From Variovorax sp. WDL1 (GTDB lineage Bacteria; Pseudomonadota; Gammaproteobacteria; Burkholderiales; Burkholderiaceae_C): a stretch of DNA of 50,958 nt. A program made the position numbers and the translations under genes. Under the pieces are notes generated by a model that ran no database searches, was not told where the DNA came from, and was given only the letters and a program-made list of their open reading frames with translations. The stretch is taken from NCBI RefSeq assembly GCF_001541225.1, contig NZ_LMTS01000096.1:112600-163557 (forward strand), given 5' to 3'. Below, piece by piece: positions 19,601-26,756 of this stretch. Numbering within the stretch: the first letter of the stretch is position 1; the number at the start of each line of letters is the position of its first letter.

Positions 19601-21002
19601 TCTTCACCTCGCCGCTTTCCTGGACCAGCCACGTCTGGATCGCGTTGTTGTGGTAGATCGACCGGGTGCTGCGCACGGCCCGCAACTGCTGGTAGGTCGG
19701 CTGCACGTAGCCGGTCTCATCCATCGCACGACTCTGGATCAGCGCCGGCTTGCCGTCCCAGACCCAGTCCAGGCTGAAGCGCGTCAGGCATTTGGAAAGC
19801 AGCGGGGACTCGAGTCGTGCGGTTCGCCAGTTGCGCCCGCCGTCCACCGACACATCCACGCGCTTGATCTTCCCGCGGCCGGACCATGCCAACCCGGACA
19901 CGCTGTAGAAGCCCTTGTCCAGCAGCACTTGGCCGCCCGATGGCGTCGTGATGACGCTCTTGCATTCCTGAATGCTCGTGTACTGGCGGCTCCGCCCACC
20001 GGGCATGAGGTCGACGTAGTGGATCGTTTCGTCCTTGGTGCCGTAAGGCTTGTCACCCACTTCGATGCGCCGCAGGTACTTGACCCAGCTGACACCCTGG
20101 ACGCCCGGCACCACAAGCCTCAACGGATAGCCGTTCTCCGGTCGCAGCATCTCCCCGTTCTGCCCGTAGGCCACGAAGACCTCGCCGCTCTCCACCAGTT
20201 CCATCGGCACGGTGCGCGTCATCGAGGAGCCGTCGGCACCTTCGCCAAGGACGAAGCGGCCGCGCTTGTAGTCGACCCCGCACTTCTCGAACAGGGTTCT
20301 CAGCGGTACGCCCGTGAACTCGCTGCAGCTGATCATGCCGTGGGTGTACTGGCATGTGGGGACCGCCACGTTGCCCCACTCCATGCCGGTGTTCGCACCG
20401 CATTCGATGAAATGGAAGCGCGAGACCGCAGGCAGGCGCATCAGCTCGTCCATGGTGAACACCTGGGGCGACTTGACGATCTTGTCGTCGGAGCCGTTGA
20501 TCATCAGCCGATGCTTCGACGGGTCGATGTCCCACCAGCCCTGGTGATGGCGCTCGAAGTGCAAGCCGCTGGGCGTGACGATGCCGAACAGCGACTGCAG
20601 GGGCGCGAACGACACCGACGCCTGCGTGGTCTGGGTCAGGCCCGGGCTCTGGCGACGCTGCACATTCGTCTCGAACTTCGACGGCTTTCCGTATCCGTCG
20701 GTGACCACGGGCTGACCCAGGCCCTTGCTATGTGCAGGCAGGTCGAGGATATTGCTGTCCCCGCCATCCGGCGGCGGCGCCCCGGGCGCGGACAAGGCCA
20801 GCGGCGCCGCGACTGCCGCGCCGGCAGCGGCAAACGCATTGCGGATGAAGTCGCGTCGTCCCGCCTTCCCCTCGTTGAAGACCTGGCGGATGCCGGAGGC
20901 GTCGAGGAAGCTTTCAGGCGCCTTGAGCAGACGACCAGGGTGGGAGTTGTCAGGGTTCAAAGTGCCTCCGGCTGTCGGTGATCCAGTCCCACTGGCATGC
21001 AT
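19584..21002 (-). CDS. soxC: Molybdenum subunit SoxC of the sulfane dehydrogenase
   Basis: 472 residues from ATG 21002; the frame opens 21 codons earlier, but neither start has a strong ribosome site. The Tat signal GRRDFIRNAFAAAGAAV begins near residue 48. The sulfite-oxidase fold is clear: HFIECGANTGMEWG, with the Mo-ligand Cys201; CQYTHGMISCSEFTG; NGYPLRLVVPGVQGVSWVKY; and a C-terminal dimerisation domain with DVSVDGGRNW. With SoxD it oxidises SoxY-bound sulfane sulfur, which lets thiosulfate go fully to sulfate without sulfur globules. Confidence 0.95.
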   Translation of the reverse strand: MHASGTGSPTAGGTLNPDNSHPGRLLKAPESFLDASGIRQVFNEGKAGRRDFIRNAFAAAGAAVAAPLALSAPGAPPPDGGDSNILDLPAHSKGLGQPVVTDGYGKPSKFETNVQRRQSPGLTQTTQASVSFAPLQSLFGIVTPSGLHFERHHQGWWDIDPSKHRLMINGSDDKIVKSPQVFTMDELMRLPAVSRFHFIECGANTGMEWGNVAVPTCQYTHGMISCSEFTGVPLRTLFEKCGVDYKRGRFVLGEGADGSSMTRTVPMELVESGEVFVAYGQNGEMLRPENGYPLRLVVPGVQGVSWVKYLRRIEVGDKPYGTKDETIHYVDLMPGGRSRQYTSIQECKSVITTPSGGQVLLDKGFYSVSGLAWSGRGKIKRVDVSVDGGRNWRTARLESPLLSKCLTRFSLDWVWDGKPALIQSRAMDETGYVQPTYQQLRAVRSTRSIYHNNAIQTWLVQESGEVKNVQLS

Positions 21003-21082
21003 ACGGAAATGGATGATTCGACGGTCGCCCTGCCTGCGCTGGGCTCTGGAACGTTCGTCATCCATGAAATCTGCGCATTGGC

Positions 21083-21109
21083 ATATCGTGTTGTACGAAT
21101 ATTAGCGAC
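21083..21109 (-). promoter_or_regulatory. Imperfect palindrome upstream of soxC
   Basis: ATATCGT (21083-21089) and ACGAATAT (21095-21102) form an inverted repeat with one extra base in one arm and a 5-nt spacer. The right arm runs into the 11-mer ATATTAGCGAC (21099-21109), also found at 4230-4240. It lies 81-107 bp upstream of the soxC start. ArsR-family repressors bind AT-rich dyads of this kind, so it is a candidate operator. Confidence 0.45.
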
Positions 21110-21306
21110 TAGCGATGTATTGGCGATGGAGGAAAACCCGTCAACTCAGATCTGCGCTGCCTGGCAAGTAGGGCGAGAAGCACGAAGGCCCGTGCGCAGC
21201 GCACGACAACCAAGCGTGGATCATCAGCAATGACGAGTCGCCCAGGGGCGCAATCGGCAGACCGCCGCCGCAATACCCCCAGGGCTGGCGGGAGGTCAGC
21301 GGGCGG

Positions 21307-21666
21307 TCAGCGGTGGACCGCTGCAGGCACCAGCCGGTCCGCGAGGGTGAGATCCTCCTCGCCCTCGAGTTCGATCGCGACCTGGACGCAAACGGCACGA
21401 CAGAGACTCGCGACGCGTTCGCTTTGCAGCTTGTAGTAGATCTGGGTACCTTCGCGGCGCTTGGACAACACCCCGCTGCGGTACAGCATGCTCAGGTGCT
21501 GAGACATGTTGGGCTGCGTCGTATCGATCTCCGCCAGAAGCTCGGAAACGTTCTTCTCGCCGTGACACACGGCACTGATGATCTTCAGGCGAATGGGCGT
21601 GGAGAGCACCGAAAATAGTTCCGCCACGGATTCGAAGACGAGGTCTTCAGTTTCTCTTCTGCTCAT
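21307..21666 (-). CDS. soxR: ArsR/SmtB-family regulator, SoxR-like
   Basis: 119 residues. The winged helix is typical: LSTPIRLKIISAV, NVSELLAEIDTTQPNMSQHL (recognition helix) and GVLSKRREGTQIYYKL. Cysteines lie at 34 (AVCHGEK), 89 and 93 (SLCRAVC), the regions where BigR/SqrR-type persulfide sensors keep their reactive pair. By location and family it is the likely thiosulfate- or sulfide-responsive repressor of the sox genes; the sensing chemistry is inferred. It sits between soxC and the cytochrome gene. The AATATATT palindrome at 21693-21700, 27 bp upstream, could be an autoregulatory site. Confidence 0.85.
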   Translation of the reverse strand: MSRRETEDLVFESVAELFSVLSTPIRLKIISAVCHGEKNVSELLAEIDTTQPNMSQHLSMLYRSGVLSKRREGTQIYYKLQSERVASLCRAVCVQVAIELEGEEDLTLADRLVPAAVHR

Positions 21667-21793
21667 GAGGCACCGTTCAAGAACCGTTGGTCAATATATT
21701 TCGGGAGCAGCGACGCAGGGGCAGTCGCAGCCTTGTGATGGTACCGCCCGCCCCTCGGGCGAGCAAGGCGATGGCGAGCCGCCATCGCACCTG

Positions 21794-22105
21794 CTACTTC
21801 GCACCCGACACCACCCACTCGGCCAGTGTCTTGGCATCGCCATCGCTCAGGGCTGGCTGAGCAGGCATGGGGATTGGGCCCCACTTTCCGGCCCCCCCCT
21901 TCTTGATACTCTCAGCCAGCTTGGCCGCAGCATCGGACTGGCCCGCGTATTTCCTGGCAATGTCCTGGTACGAAGGTCCGACCAATTTCTTGTCGACCGC
22001 ATGGCATGCAAGGCAGGCGTTCTTCTGGGCGAGCTGCATGTTGGCCTGAGCCGGCGCAGTGGCGAATGCCACGAGGAGCGGCAAGGCGTAAAGCGAGTTC
22101 TTCAA
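21794..22105 (-). CDS. Small periplasmic cytochrome c (c551/c552-like)
   Basis: 103 residues with a TTG start at 22105; AGGAG lies 7 nt upstream and no ATG or GTG fits. Signal peptide residues 1-21 (FATAPAQA). One heme motif, CLACH, and the Met ligand in WGPIPMPAQ. By eye about 47 of 81 aligned residues match the C-terminal heme domain of SoxD. It probably takes electrons from SoxAX or SoxCD to a terminal oxidase. Divergent from the YeeE-type transporter across 247 bp that contain a dyad at 22148-22171. Confidence 0.88.
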   Translation of the reverse strand: MKNSLYALPLLVAFATAPAQANMQLAQKNACLACHAVDKKLVGPSYQDIARKYAGQSDAAAKLAESIKKGGAGKWGPIPMPAQPALSDGDAKTLAEWVVSGAK

Positions 22106-22147
22106 GGGTTTGCTCCTGTGGGACGAGGCCGCTTACGGCTGATTCGT

Positions 22148-22171
22148 TGTATGCGGATCTGATGATATACA
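22148..22171. promoter_or_regulatory. Inverted repeat between divergent cytochrome and transporter genes
   Basis: TGTAT (22148-22152) and ATACA (22167-22171) are perfect inverted arms 14 nt apart, in an AT-richer patch 43 bp upstream of the cytochrome start. A second patch, CCGTATATCC (22291-22300), lies 52 bp before the transporter gene. They are candidate sites for the sox regulator, supported only by position and by likeness to the other sites. Confidence 0.35.
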
Positions 22172-22352
22172 GACCGGCCCCTGTTGCGCATTCAGGGCTT
22201 GTACGGATACGGCACCAGGAATGCGGGCGGATCTTCGACGCATCGCGACTTCCGGCGCACGTCGTCAAGGCGGGTAACCCGAGTCATCGGCCGTATATCC
22301 TTCCGCCGAAACCCGCCGGCGCTCCCTCTCAACGCGATCCACACGCCACGTC

Positions 22353-23471
22353 ATGACGCTATCAGAACTGCAGGCTGCCACTGGCTGGGTGCTGTGGGCC
22401 AGCTTCGCCGTCGCCCTGCTCTTCGGCGCGGTGGCACAGCACACCCGCTTTTGCACCATGGGTGCCATCGCGGATATCGCAACCATGGACAGCTGGTCAC
22501 GCATGCGCAGCTGGATGCTGGCCATGGGCACGGCCATCCTGGGATTCAACGGCATGGTGGCACTGGGCTGGATCAGCGCGGCAAACACGATCTATGCCGG
22601 ATCTTCCGTGCTCTGGCTGTCGACGCTGGCCGGCGGCGCCCTGTTCGGCGTGGGCATGGTTCTGGCCTCCGGCTGTGCAAGCAAGAACCTTCTGCGAGCC
22701 GGCGCTGGCAACCTCAAGGCGGTCGTGGTGCTGGTCGTTGTCGCCTGCAGCGGTTTCGCGACGCTCAAGGGCATCACGGCCGTGCTGCGCAGCGCCACTG
22801 TGGACCGCGTGCACGCGAACCTGGCCGGGGGTCAGGACCTTCCATCGATCCTTGCGCGGCTGACCGGCCTGGACGCAGCCGACGTCGCCGGCTTCGCCGG
22901 CCTGGTCATCGGGGGCCTCCTCATTGCGGCAGCGTTGGTTCCGCGTGACGGGCGGAGCAAGGAATCGATGCTTGGTGGTTTCGGGCTCGGCGCGCTGGCG
23001 GCGTGCGCCTGGTGGATCTCGGGCGTGCTGGGCCACGTGCAGGAGCACCCGGAAACCCTCGAGTCCGTCTATATCGCCACCAGTACGCACCGCATGGAAG
23101 GATTCAGCTTTGTCTCCGCCACGGCGTATTCCCTGGATTACCTCCTCTTCTTCAGCGATGCCAACAAGTTCGCCACCATCGGCATGGTTTCAGCACTCGG
23201 GCTGGTGCTAGGGGCCATGGGCCATGCCGTCGCCACGCGTTCCTTTCGGTGGGAGTCGTTCAGGAACGTGGATGACATGCGCAACCACCTCGTGGGCGGG
23301 GTCTTGATGGGCGTCGGCGGCGTGACGGCCTTCGGTTGCAGCATCGGACAGGGTGTCACCGGGCTTTCGACTTTGAGCCTTTCCAGCTTCATGGCCGTCT
23401 CAGCCATGATTGCCGGCGCCTATGCAGCGTTGCGTTTCCAGCTTTGGCGGACGGAGCGCTCCCTTTCCTGA
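22353..23471 (+). CDS. YeeE/YedE (TsuA/SoxT-like) sulfur-compound transporter
   Basis: 372 residues with about nine hydrophobic segments. Three conserved cysteine motifs typical of this family are present: TRFCTMGA near the N terminus, ASGCASKNLLR in the middle and FGCSIGQGVTGLS near the C terminus. Family knowledge: TsuA-type proteins pass thiosulfate along membrane cysteines, and SoxT members sit in sox loci. It probably imports thiosulfate or a related sulfur compound, perhaps for sensing by the regulator. It is divergent from the cytochrome gene and 207 bp before ccsB. Confidence 0.88.
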   Translation: MTLSELQAATGWVLWASFAVALLFGAVAQHTRFCTMGAIADIATMDSWSRMRSWMLAMGTAILGFNGMVALGWISAANTIYAGSSVLWLSTLAGGALFGVGMVLASGCASKNLLRAGAGNLKAVVVLVVVACSGFATLKGITAVLRSATVDRVHANLAGGQDLPSILARLTGLDAADVAGFAGLVIGGLLIAAALVPRDGRSKESMLGGFGLGALAACAWWISGVLGHVQEHPETLESVYIATSTHRMEGFSFVSATAYSLDYLLFFSDANKFATIGMVSALGLVLGAMGHAVATRSFRWESFRNVDDMRNHLVGGVLMGVGGVTAFGCSIGQGVTGLSTLSLSSFMAVSAMIAGAYAALRFQLWRTERSLS

Positions 23472-23544
23472 CACTGACCGGCGGGCGCGGACTCGAGCGC
23501 TGGAGCGCGGGTTTGTACCCGCCTCGAGGTGATGCCGGATCTCT

Positions 23545-23566
23545 AATATCCGTATACGCGCATATT
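23545..23566 (+). promoter_or_regulatory. Dyad-like AT-rich element upstream of ccsB
   Basis: AATAT (23545-23549) and ATATT (23562-23566) flank a central GTATAC. The embedded 18-mer at 23548-23565 agrees at 14 of 18 positions with the reverse-strand element at 4865-4882 before the DsrE-like gene. It lies in the 207-bp gap after the transporter gene and about 115 bp upstream of the ccsB start. Confidence 0.4.
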
Positions 23567-23678
23567 GCGTTTTATGTACGCTGGTCGCATGTCTCCCTTG
23601 GTGCAGTCGCAGCGCCGCGCTGGTCTGTGTCCCGTTGCAGCCAGTTGGGGATATCTGCGCGGCTTCCAAAGGATCTCC

Positions 23679-25097
23679 ATGAGTTCTCACCCCTATCCCC
23701 AAGCCGCAGGATGGCGTCCTTCGGCCCAGGACGTGAGCAGATCGGACGATGGCCAGGCCGTGCCGCGGGAGGCCGCGACGCCAGCGATCGCGACACCGAC
23801 GCTCAATGATCGGTGGCTCTCCCGACGCAGCGCCTTCGACTGGCTTTTCGCAGTGCTGGTAGTGGCAGGCGGGTTCTTCGGCTTCTGGCGCTATTCGGCC
23901 GCGATGGACGGCTACGAGAAGAGCATTCTTCTCGCCACCATGCCTGCCGCCATCTGGCTGGGCTGGTTCTGGCGGCCGCTGCGCATGCTCGCGATCATGG
24001 TCGCCGTTGCGTCCCTGGTTGCGATCGCATCCTACCAAGGCGATCTGGCACGTGCGGACAGCATGTTCTGGCTCAAGTACTTCCTTTCAAGCCAGTCGGC
24101 CATCCTATGGATGAGTGTCCTGGTCTTCATGAGCACGACTTTCTACTGGATCGGCTTCTTTGCAGGGAAGCAGGGCGACACGATGGACCTCATCGGTTCT
24201 CGCCTGGCTTGGGCCGCGGTGACCATGGCCTTGATCGGCACAGCGGTGCGGTGGTACGAAAGCCACCAGTTGGGTCCGGGCATCGGCCACATTCCCGTGA
24301 GCAACCTCTACGAGGTGTTCGTGCTGTTCACCTGGCTGACGGCGGCGTTCTATCTTTACTTCGAGTCGCGCTACGAAACCCGCTCACTCGGAGCATTCGT
24401 GATGCTGGTCGTCAGCGCGGCGGTCGGCTTTCTGCTGTGGTACACGCTGGTGCGCGAAGCGCACGAGATCCAGCCGCTGGTGCCTGCGCTGCAAAGCTGG
24501 TGGATGAAACTGCACGTTCCGGCGAACTTCATCGGCTATGGCACCTTCGCGCTGTCCGCCATGGTGGCATTTGCCTATCTGATCAAGGAGCAGGCAGACG
24601 AGACGCGCTGGCACAAGCTCACGCCCATGTGGCTGCTCGGAATTGCGCTGTGTTTCGTTCCGGTGGCGTTCCGCCAGCGCGTGCAGGAAGCGGGCGGCAG
24701 CTACTGGGTCGTGTATGCCGGGATCTCCGCTGTGATCGCCGCGGGCATCCTGCTGGGGCGAAAGCGCATCGCTTCTCGCTTGCCGTCGAACGACGTGCTC
24801 GACGACGTCATGTACAAGTCCATCACGGTGGGATTCGCGTTCTTCACCATCGCCACGGTCCTGGGCGCACTTTGGGCAGCGGATGCCTGGGGTGGCTATT
24901 GGAGCTGGGACCCCAAGGAAACCTGGGCCCTGATCGTCTGGCTGAACTATGCCGCGTGGTTGCACATGCGGCTGGTCAAGGGCCTGCACGGAACTGTATC
25001 GGCATGGTGGGCGCTGGGCGGCCTGGGAGTCACCACGTTCGCTTTCCTCGGCGTCAACATGTTCCTGAGCGGTCTGCATTCCTATGGAACTCTCTGA
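23679..25097 (+). CDS. ccsB: Cytochrome c biogenesis protein CcsB (heme handling, WWD motif)
   Basis: 472 residues from ATG 23679, preceded by AAAGGA; the longer upstream frame has no ribosome site. After about 50 hydrophilic residues there are multiple membrane helices. The heme-binding WWD motif DAWGGYWSWDPKETWALIVW lies near the C terminus, with HVPANFIGYG and PVSNLYEVFVLF in the core; conserved histidines flank it. Family knowledge: CcsB (CcsA/ResC type) with ResB transfers heme to apocytochromes in system II. No resB is adjacent, so a partner must lie elsewhere. It probably supports maturation of the Sox cytochromes. Its end overlaps the thioredoxin gene by 14 bp. Confidence 0.9.
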   Translation: MSSHPYPQAAGWRPSAQDVSRSDDGQAVPREAATPAIATPTLNDRWLSRRSAFDWLFAVLVVAGGFFGFWRYSAAMDGYEKSILLATMPAAIWLGWFWRPLRMLAIMVAVASLVAIASYQGDLARADSMFWLKYFLSSQSAILWMSVLVFMSTTFYWIGFFAGKQGDTMDLIGSRLAWAAVTMALIGTAVRWYESHQLGPGIGHIPVSNLYEVFVLFTWLTAAFYLYFESRYETRSLGAFVMLVVSAAVGFLLWYTLVREAHEIQPLVPALQSWWMKLHVPANFIGYGTFALSAMVAFAYLIKEQADETRWHKLTPMWLLGIALCFVPVAFRQRVQEAGGSYWVVYAGISAVIAAGILLGRKRIASRLPSNDVLDDVMYKSITVGFAFFTIATVLGALWAADAWGGYWSWDPKETWALIVWLNYAAWLHMRLVKGLHGTVSAWWALGGLGVTTFAFLGVNMFLSGLHSYGTL

Positions 25098-25581
25098 TCC
25101 GATACGACGTGATTTCCTTGCTGGGTTGATCTCAGCCGCTGCGCTGGCTGCCGCCGACCCGGTCCGGGCATCGGATGGGCCCATTGCCCTCCCCGTGGTC
25201 CGACTGCTCGACGGCACCAGGTTCGCCCCGCAGGTCCGCGCCGGAAAGGCGCTCATCCTGGTCTTCTGGGCCACCTACTGTCCGTACTGCGCGCGGCACA
25301 ACGCGCACATCGAGAAGCTCTACAAGCGAACCCGCGGCCTGCCACTGCAAATACTGTCGGCGGCCACGGATCGGGACCCGGCCGTCGTGCGCGCGTACAT
25401 GCAGCGCAACGCCTACACCTTTCCCGTGACGCTGGACAGCGAGGCGCTCAAGGCGCCGCTGACGCCGCGCAAGGTGATGCCACTGACCTGCTGCATCGAT
25501 CGCCGAGGCGTGCTGCGTCCGGCGATCCCCGGCGAGATGCTCGAAGAGGACGTACTCGACCTCGCCAGGCTTGCCGGATGA
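25084..25581 (+). CDS. TlpA-like periplasmic thioredoxin (SoxW/SoxS-like)
   Basis: 165 residues. The N terminus has a short Tat/Sec-like signal, RRDFLAGLISAAALAAADPV. The redox motif ATYCPYCARHN follows VFWA, as in TlpA/ResA thiol reductases. A further CC pair (LTCCIDRRG) follows the cis-Pro region (MPLTC). It overlaps ccsB by 14 bp, pointing to coupled expression and a role in keeping apocytochrome cysteines or the SoxY cysteine reduced. The choice between a CcmG/ResA-like and a SoxW/SoxS-like role cannot be made from sequence alone. Confidence 0.85.
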   Translation: MELSDPIRRDFLAGLISAAALAAADPVRASDGPIALPVVRLLDGTRFAPQVRAGKALILVFWATYCPYCARHNAHIEKLYKRTRGLPLQILSAATDRDPAVVRAYMQRNAYTFPVTLDSEALKAPLTPRKVMPLTCCIDRRGVLRPAIPGEMLEEDVLDLARLAG

Positions 25582-25654
25582 GCAAGAACATGCCCTGCAC
25601 GCTCACACCAGCCCCTCGAGGCAGAAATCCCACGCGTCAGTCCACCTGAGGCCG

Positions 25655-25703
25655 CCGTGGATTTCCTAAAGTCGCGGTCCTTCTTGACACAGGCGAGCTT
25701 TGG
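25655..25703 (+). repeat. Right copy of imperfect direct repeat bordering the cbb-sox cluster
   Basis: The partner of 2924-2976: CCGTGGA at 25655-25661, then CTTCT-TGAC-CAGGCGA-CTTTGG blocks at 25680-25703. The blocks share order, orientation and nearly the same spacing as the left copy. It begins 74 bp after the last gene of the lithoautotrophy cluster. Confidence 0.65.
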
Positions 25704-25854
25704 AAGGCTTCAGGGTCGCCTCCGCCTGAGCCCGGCCTGTCGATAAGCTCGCCACTTGCCGCAGCGGCTGTGTCCACTGCGGCCAGCTTCGGCAATCCTG
25801 ATTTCCTTGCTGCCCGAGGCGGCAAGGGACGGATCGCACCTCGGCGCTCTTCGA

Positions 25855-25877
25855 TGAGTTTCGAATATTGGAACTCA
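25855..25877. promoter_or_regulatory. Candidate IclR-family operator
   Basis: A 23-bp imperfect palindrome with perfect 6-bp outer arms, TGAGTT (25855-25860) and AACTCA (25872-25877), and partial inner symmetry around GAATATT; eight of eleven base pairs are complementary. It lies 37 bp upstream of the IclR-family start codon, a usual place for autoregulation. Confidence 0.45.
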
Positions 25878-25914
25878 GCTTCCGTAACGCCGCCCCCTCT
25901 CCTACAGTCACCGC

Positions 25915-26724
25915 ATGATCCAACGGCTCCGGCACCAATCCGACGTGGCGGCGGTCCGCGAGGACGACCCCGATTTCTCGGGGACGCTGGCCAAGGGCCT
26001 GATGATCCTGCAGGCCTTCCTTCGCGAGTCCCGGCCCTATGCCAACAGCGAGCTGGCCGAGCTGCTCGGGCTGCCGCGGCCCACCGTGTCGAGGCTGTGC
26101 CGCACGCTGCTGGCGCTCGGCTATCTCGACCGCGACGAGCGGATCGATCGCTACTTCATCGGCCCGGCGGCAGTGGCACTAGGCTATCCGTACCTCGCTT
26201 CGATCGGCCTGCGCTCGCAGGCCCGGCCGGCCATGCAGGCGCTGGCCAACCAGGTCCGCGGGGCAATGTCGATCGGCGTGGCGATGGGGCTGGACGTGGT
26301 CTACGTCGAGACCTGTGCCTACCAGCGCGGCACGCTCGCCAAGCCCGACGTGGGGGCGCTGCGCAGCGTGGCGACGACGGCCATCGGCCGCGCCTGGCTG
26401 CATTCGCTCGACGAACCCTCGCGCACCGAAGTCCTGCGGGAACTCAAGGCGCAGCGCCCCGACGAAATGGCACGCTGCGCGGCAGCGATCGACGAATCGC
26501 TCGCCATGCAGGAGCGTCGCGGGTTCGCGGTGAACTTCGGCGATGCCGGCTTCGGTGTACAGGGCGTCGCGCTGTGCTCCCGCATCCGGCACGGCACGCG
26601 TTACCTGATTTTCAACTGCGCCGTGCCTGGCACACAGGTGCGCGCGGAAGAACTGGTCGACACACTCGGCCCCCGGCTGGTGGACCTGGTGCGGCGCTGC
26701 GAGCGTACGGCCGGTATCGCCTGA
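25915..26724 (+). CDS. IclR-family transcriptional regulator
   Basis: 269 residues. The N-terminal winged helix covers about 25-85: FSGTLAKGLMILQAF, YANSELAELLGLPRPTVSRL and LGYLDRDERIDRYFIG. The C-terminal effector domain has SIGVAMGLDVVYVETC, ATTAIGRAWL and GDAGFGVQGVALCSRIR. It precedes the acyl-CoA synthetase gene by 32 bp on the same strand and is the likely local regulator of the operon that follows; the effector is unknown. Confidence 0.93.
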   Translation: MIQRLRHQSDVAAVREDDPDFSGTLAKGLMILQAFLRESRPYANSELAELLGLPRPTVSRLCRTLLALGYLDRDERIDRYFIGPAAVALGYPYLASIGLRSQARPAMQALANQVRGAMSIGVAMGLDVVYVETCAYQRGTLAKPDVGALRSVATTAIGRAWLHSLDEPSRTEVLRELKAQRPDEMARCAAAIDESLAMQERRGFAVNFGDAGFGVQGVALCSRIRHGTRYLIFNCAVPGTQVRAEELVDTLGPRLVDLVRRCERTAGIA

Positions 26725-26756
26725 GGAACACGAATCTTCCTGGAGACCCAGACAAC

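Larger units (their letters stand above)
25582..25914. other. Gene-free border between sox cluster and IclR operon
   Basis: 333 bp with no credible gene. It contains the right copy of the border repeat (25655-25703), an imperfect stem GAAATCC/GGATTTC (25624-25630 and 25659-25665), a perfect 9-bp inverted repeat GGCGAGCTT/AAGCTCGCC (25692-25700 and 25745-25753, 44-nt spacer), and the IclR operator candidate (25855-25877). None of the stems is followed by a T tract. Confidence 0.65.

Noticed and set aside
25692..25753. Riboswitch or terminator in the border region
   Set aside because: The 9-bp inverted repeat has a 44-nt spacer, no T tract and no recognised aptamer pattern; it was recorded only as an inverted repeat.
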